In this document: in pieces, positions 12,079-13,187 of the stretch | How positions within the stretch are numbered: the first letter of the stretch is position 1 | How the letters are laid out: the number at the start of each line of letters is the position of its first letter | Assembly (NCBI GenBank): GCA_964540205.1 | Contig: CAZIMJ010000117.1 | Span: 1 to 13,187 of the forward strand | Length of the DNA: 13,187 nucleotides | Origin: WTAW01 sp964540205 | GTDB lineage: Bacteria > Acidobacteriota > Aminicenantia > Aminicenantales > Aminicenantaceae | Reading direction: 5' to 3' | Notes under the pieces: generated by a model | What the model saw: only the letters and a program-made list of their open reading frames with translations | What the model was told of the DNA's origin: nothing | Database searches by the model: none | Position numbers and translations under genes: made by a program

Positions 12079-13187
12079 TTAGGGTTGTAAAAATATATGA
12101 GAGAAAACTTTTGCATCCCCCATCATATTATCGATGACACAGTACTCATTGGGTTGATGAGCTGTCTCTTCGTTCTTAGACCAGCAGGCGGCCTCGAACT
12201 TTGACCACCGAAGGGGGCTGGCAAGCGTTCCTCCTCCTATCCCGATGGGTTTTGCTTCTTTCTTGTAGACGTCTCTGATGCCCTTTTTGAGAGCTTGAAC
12301 CACAGGTGCTTCCGGGGATGTTGGGGGGGCGGCCGGTGATCGCTGCTCTTGTTTCATGACGATCTTCACGTTGAATTCTTTTTCTACTAAGTCCATGGTG
12401 ATCTTGATCTGCTTTTCCACATCGTCTAAGTTGTAATAGGGAAGGATGCGGTTGTCCATGTAGAACACATCCTCACCGGGAATAGTGTTGATGTTGGGAA
12501 CGTTCGGATCTTTTTTTGTGGGCTCAAACGTGGATATGGGAGGGTCGAAAATGAGGTCTTTATAGTTGAAGGTCTGATAGAGTTTATTCAATTTAGTCAC
12601 TAAAAAGGATGCCGCGCGAAAACTGTTGATCCCCTTTTCGGGTGTGGAGCCGTGTGCTTGTTCTCCAAAAGTCTTGAACTTAAGCCACAGGATACTCTTC
12701 TCTGCGATCTCGATCATAGTACCTTCCTTATTTCCTGCGTCGGGCACAACGATGAGGTCTTGTTTGCGAAAGGGATTGGAGTGTTTCAATACATACTCAA
12801 GCCCCTTTTCGTTTCCCGTTTCCTCGTCGGAGACAAGGGCAATGCCAACATCATAATTGGGTTTTATTCCTTCCTCTCGGAACGCTTTGATGGCGAAAAG
12901 AGAAGCCACCATATCCTGTTGGTTGTCTTCCACTCCACGTCCGATAATTTTTCCCGCCTCGATCCAGGCCTTGAAGGGATCTCCTCTCCACTTTGACATT
13001 TCGCCCGGAGGCACGACATCCATATGGCAGAGGATCCAGATGGTCTTCGCTGACTTTTTTCCTCTGTAATAGGCAAAAATATTGGGGCGGTAACCCGCAT
13101 CCGCATCCAGATCTGGCGCCTTAGCGACTGTGATATCTTCGAATCCTGTATTATTGAGGAACTTAAGGAGGGCATCGGCTTTTGCGG
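12079..13187 (-). CDS. M20-family zinc metallopeptidase (N-terminus missing)
   Basis: The frame is open to the right edge, so the N-terminus lies outside the window; 368 codons are visible. Counting from the first full codon (13185), the two-metal site is clear: His54 and Asp56 in HMDVVPPGE, bridging Asp87 in GRGVEDNQQ, catalytic Glu121 with metal ligand Glu122 in SDEETG, Asp149 in VVPDAGN, and the last His343 in AHQPNEY. The lid or dimer domain has GEQAHGS with His178. The family includes DapE, ArgE and di- or aminopeptidases; this one resembles the broad M20 hydrolases often called DapE-like, but the substrate cannot be fixed. An internal ATG at 13021-13023 is the Met of HMD, not a start. 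cutA follows 30 bases downstream. Confidence 0.9.
   Translation of the reverse strand, partial: AKADALLKFLNNTGFEDITVAKAPDLDADAGYRPNIFAYYRGKKSAKTIWILCHMDVVPPGEMSKWRGDPFKAWIEAGKIIGRGVEDNQQDMVASLFAIKAFREEGIKPNYDVGIALVSDEETGNEKGLEYVLKHSNPFRKQDLIVVPDAGNKEGTMIEIAEKSILWLKFKTFGEQAHGSTPEKGINSFRAASFLVTKLNKLYQTFNYKDLIFDPPISTFEPTKKDPNVPNINTIPGEDVFYMDNRILPYYNLDDVEKQIKITMDLVEKEFNVKIVMKQEQRSPAAPPTSPEAPVVQALKKGIRDVYKKEAKPIGIGGGTLASPLRWSKFEAACWSKNEETAHQPNEYCVIDNMMGDAKVFSHIFLQP

Noticed and set aside
1..13187. CRISPR array, phage genes, toxin-antitoxin pair or reverse transcriptase (retron)
   Set aside because: No regularly spaced direct repeats and no matching protein motifs were found on either strand.

Overview
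The window is bacterial chromosomal DNA of moderate GC content from an organism I cannot place. The gene set fits an anaerobic or facultative bacterium: an NAD-linked (class 1B) dihydroorotate dehydrogenase encoded by pyrK and pyrD, pyruvate phosphate dikinase, proline dehydrogenase and soluble peptidase-type enzymes. No phylum marker is present. Most genes are core metabolic ones, with no phage, plasmid, CRISPR or transposase gene.

Layout from left to right. The window opens with the start of an unrecognised minus-strand gene. A tRNA-Cys(GCA) follows with its own promoter and, 26 bases on, a YIP1-family membrane protein. A minus-strand pyrimidine operon, pyrK-pyrD-pyrF, runs tightly packed and meets the YIP1 gene tail to tail with a 4-base overlap. 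Divergent from pyrK is a class I/II aminotransferase with a clear sigma-70 promoter that carries two copies of an 11-base near-palindrome. A 340-base gap with strong inverted repeats comes next, then a membrane-anchored rhodanese overlapping a MauE/DoxX-type membrane protein. A complete ppdK gene with its promoter follows, then convergent proline dehydrogenase, a histone-deacetylase-like amidohydrolase, and minus-strand cutA downstream of a partial M20 metallopeptidase that leaves the window on the right.

The most interesting content is non-coding. Three intergenic gaps (6084-6221, 10025-10260 and 11458-11695) hold diverged copies of one foldback element of about 237 bp, with no coding capacity. 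Copies 1 and 2 flank the deacetylase gene in direct orientation. Copy 3 is inverted and lacks the central 94 bases, apparently lost between CACG direct repeats. Copy 2 is bracketed by a perfect 8-base direct repeat, TTCTCTGC, which looks like a target-site duplication, so the family behaves like a miniature inverted-repeat transposable element. It is unusual that the arms have diverged between copies while staying self-complementary (several paired changes), whereas the core is almost identical in copies 1 and 2 and can form nested and competing hairpins. This suggests a mobile element that is also under selection for a DNA or RNA fold.

Functionally, the genes are small independent units: pyrimidine synthesis (pyrK, pyrD, pyrF), central carbon metabolism (ppdK), amino-acid turnover (aminotransferase, proline dehydrogenase, M20 peptidase), membrane sulfur or redox chemistry (rhodanese with MauE) and a zinc deacetylase of unknown substrate. 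The foldback copies abut the proline dehydrogenase ribosome-binding site, the ppdK promoter and the terminator region between the deacetylase and cutA genes, so they could influence expression there.
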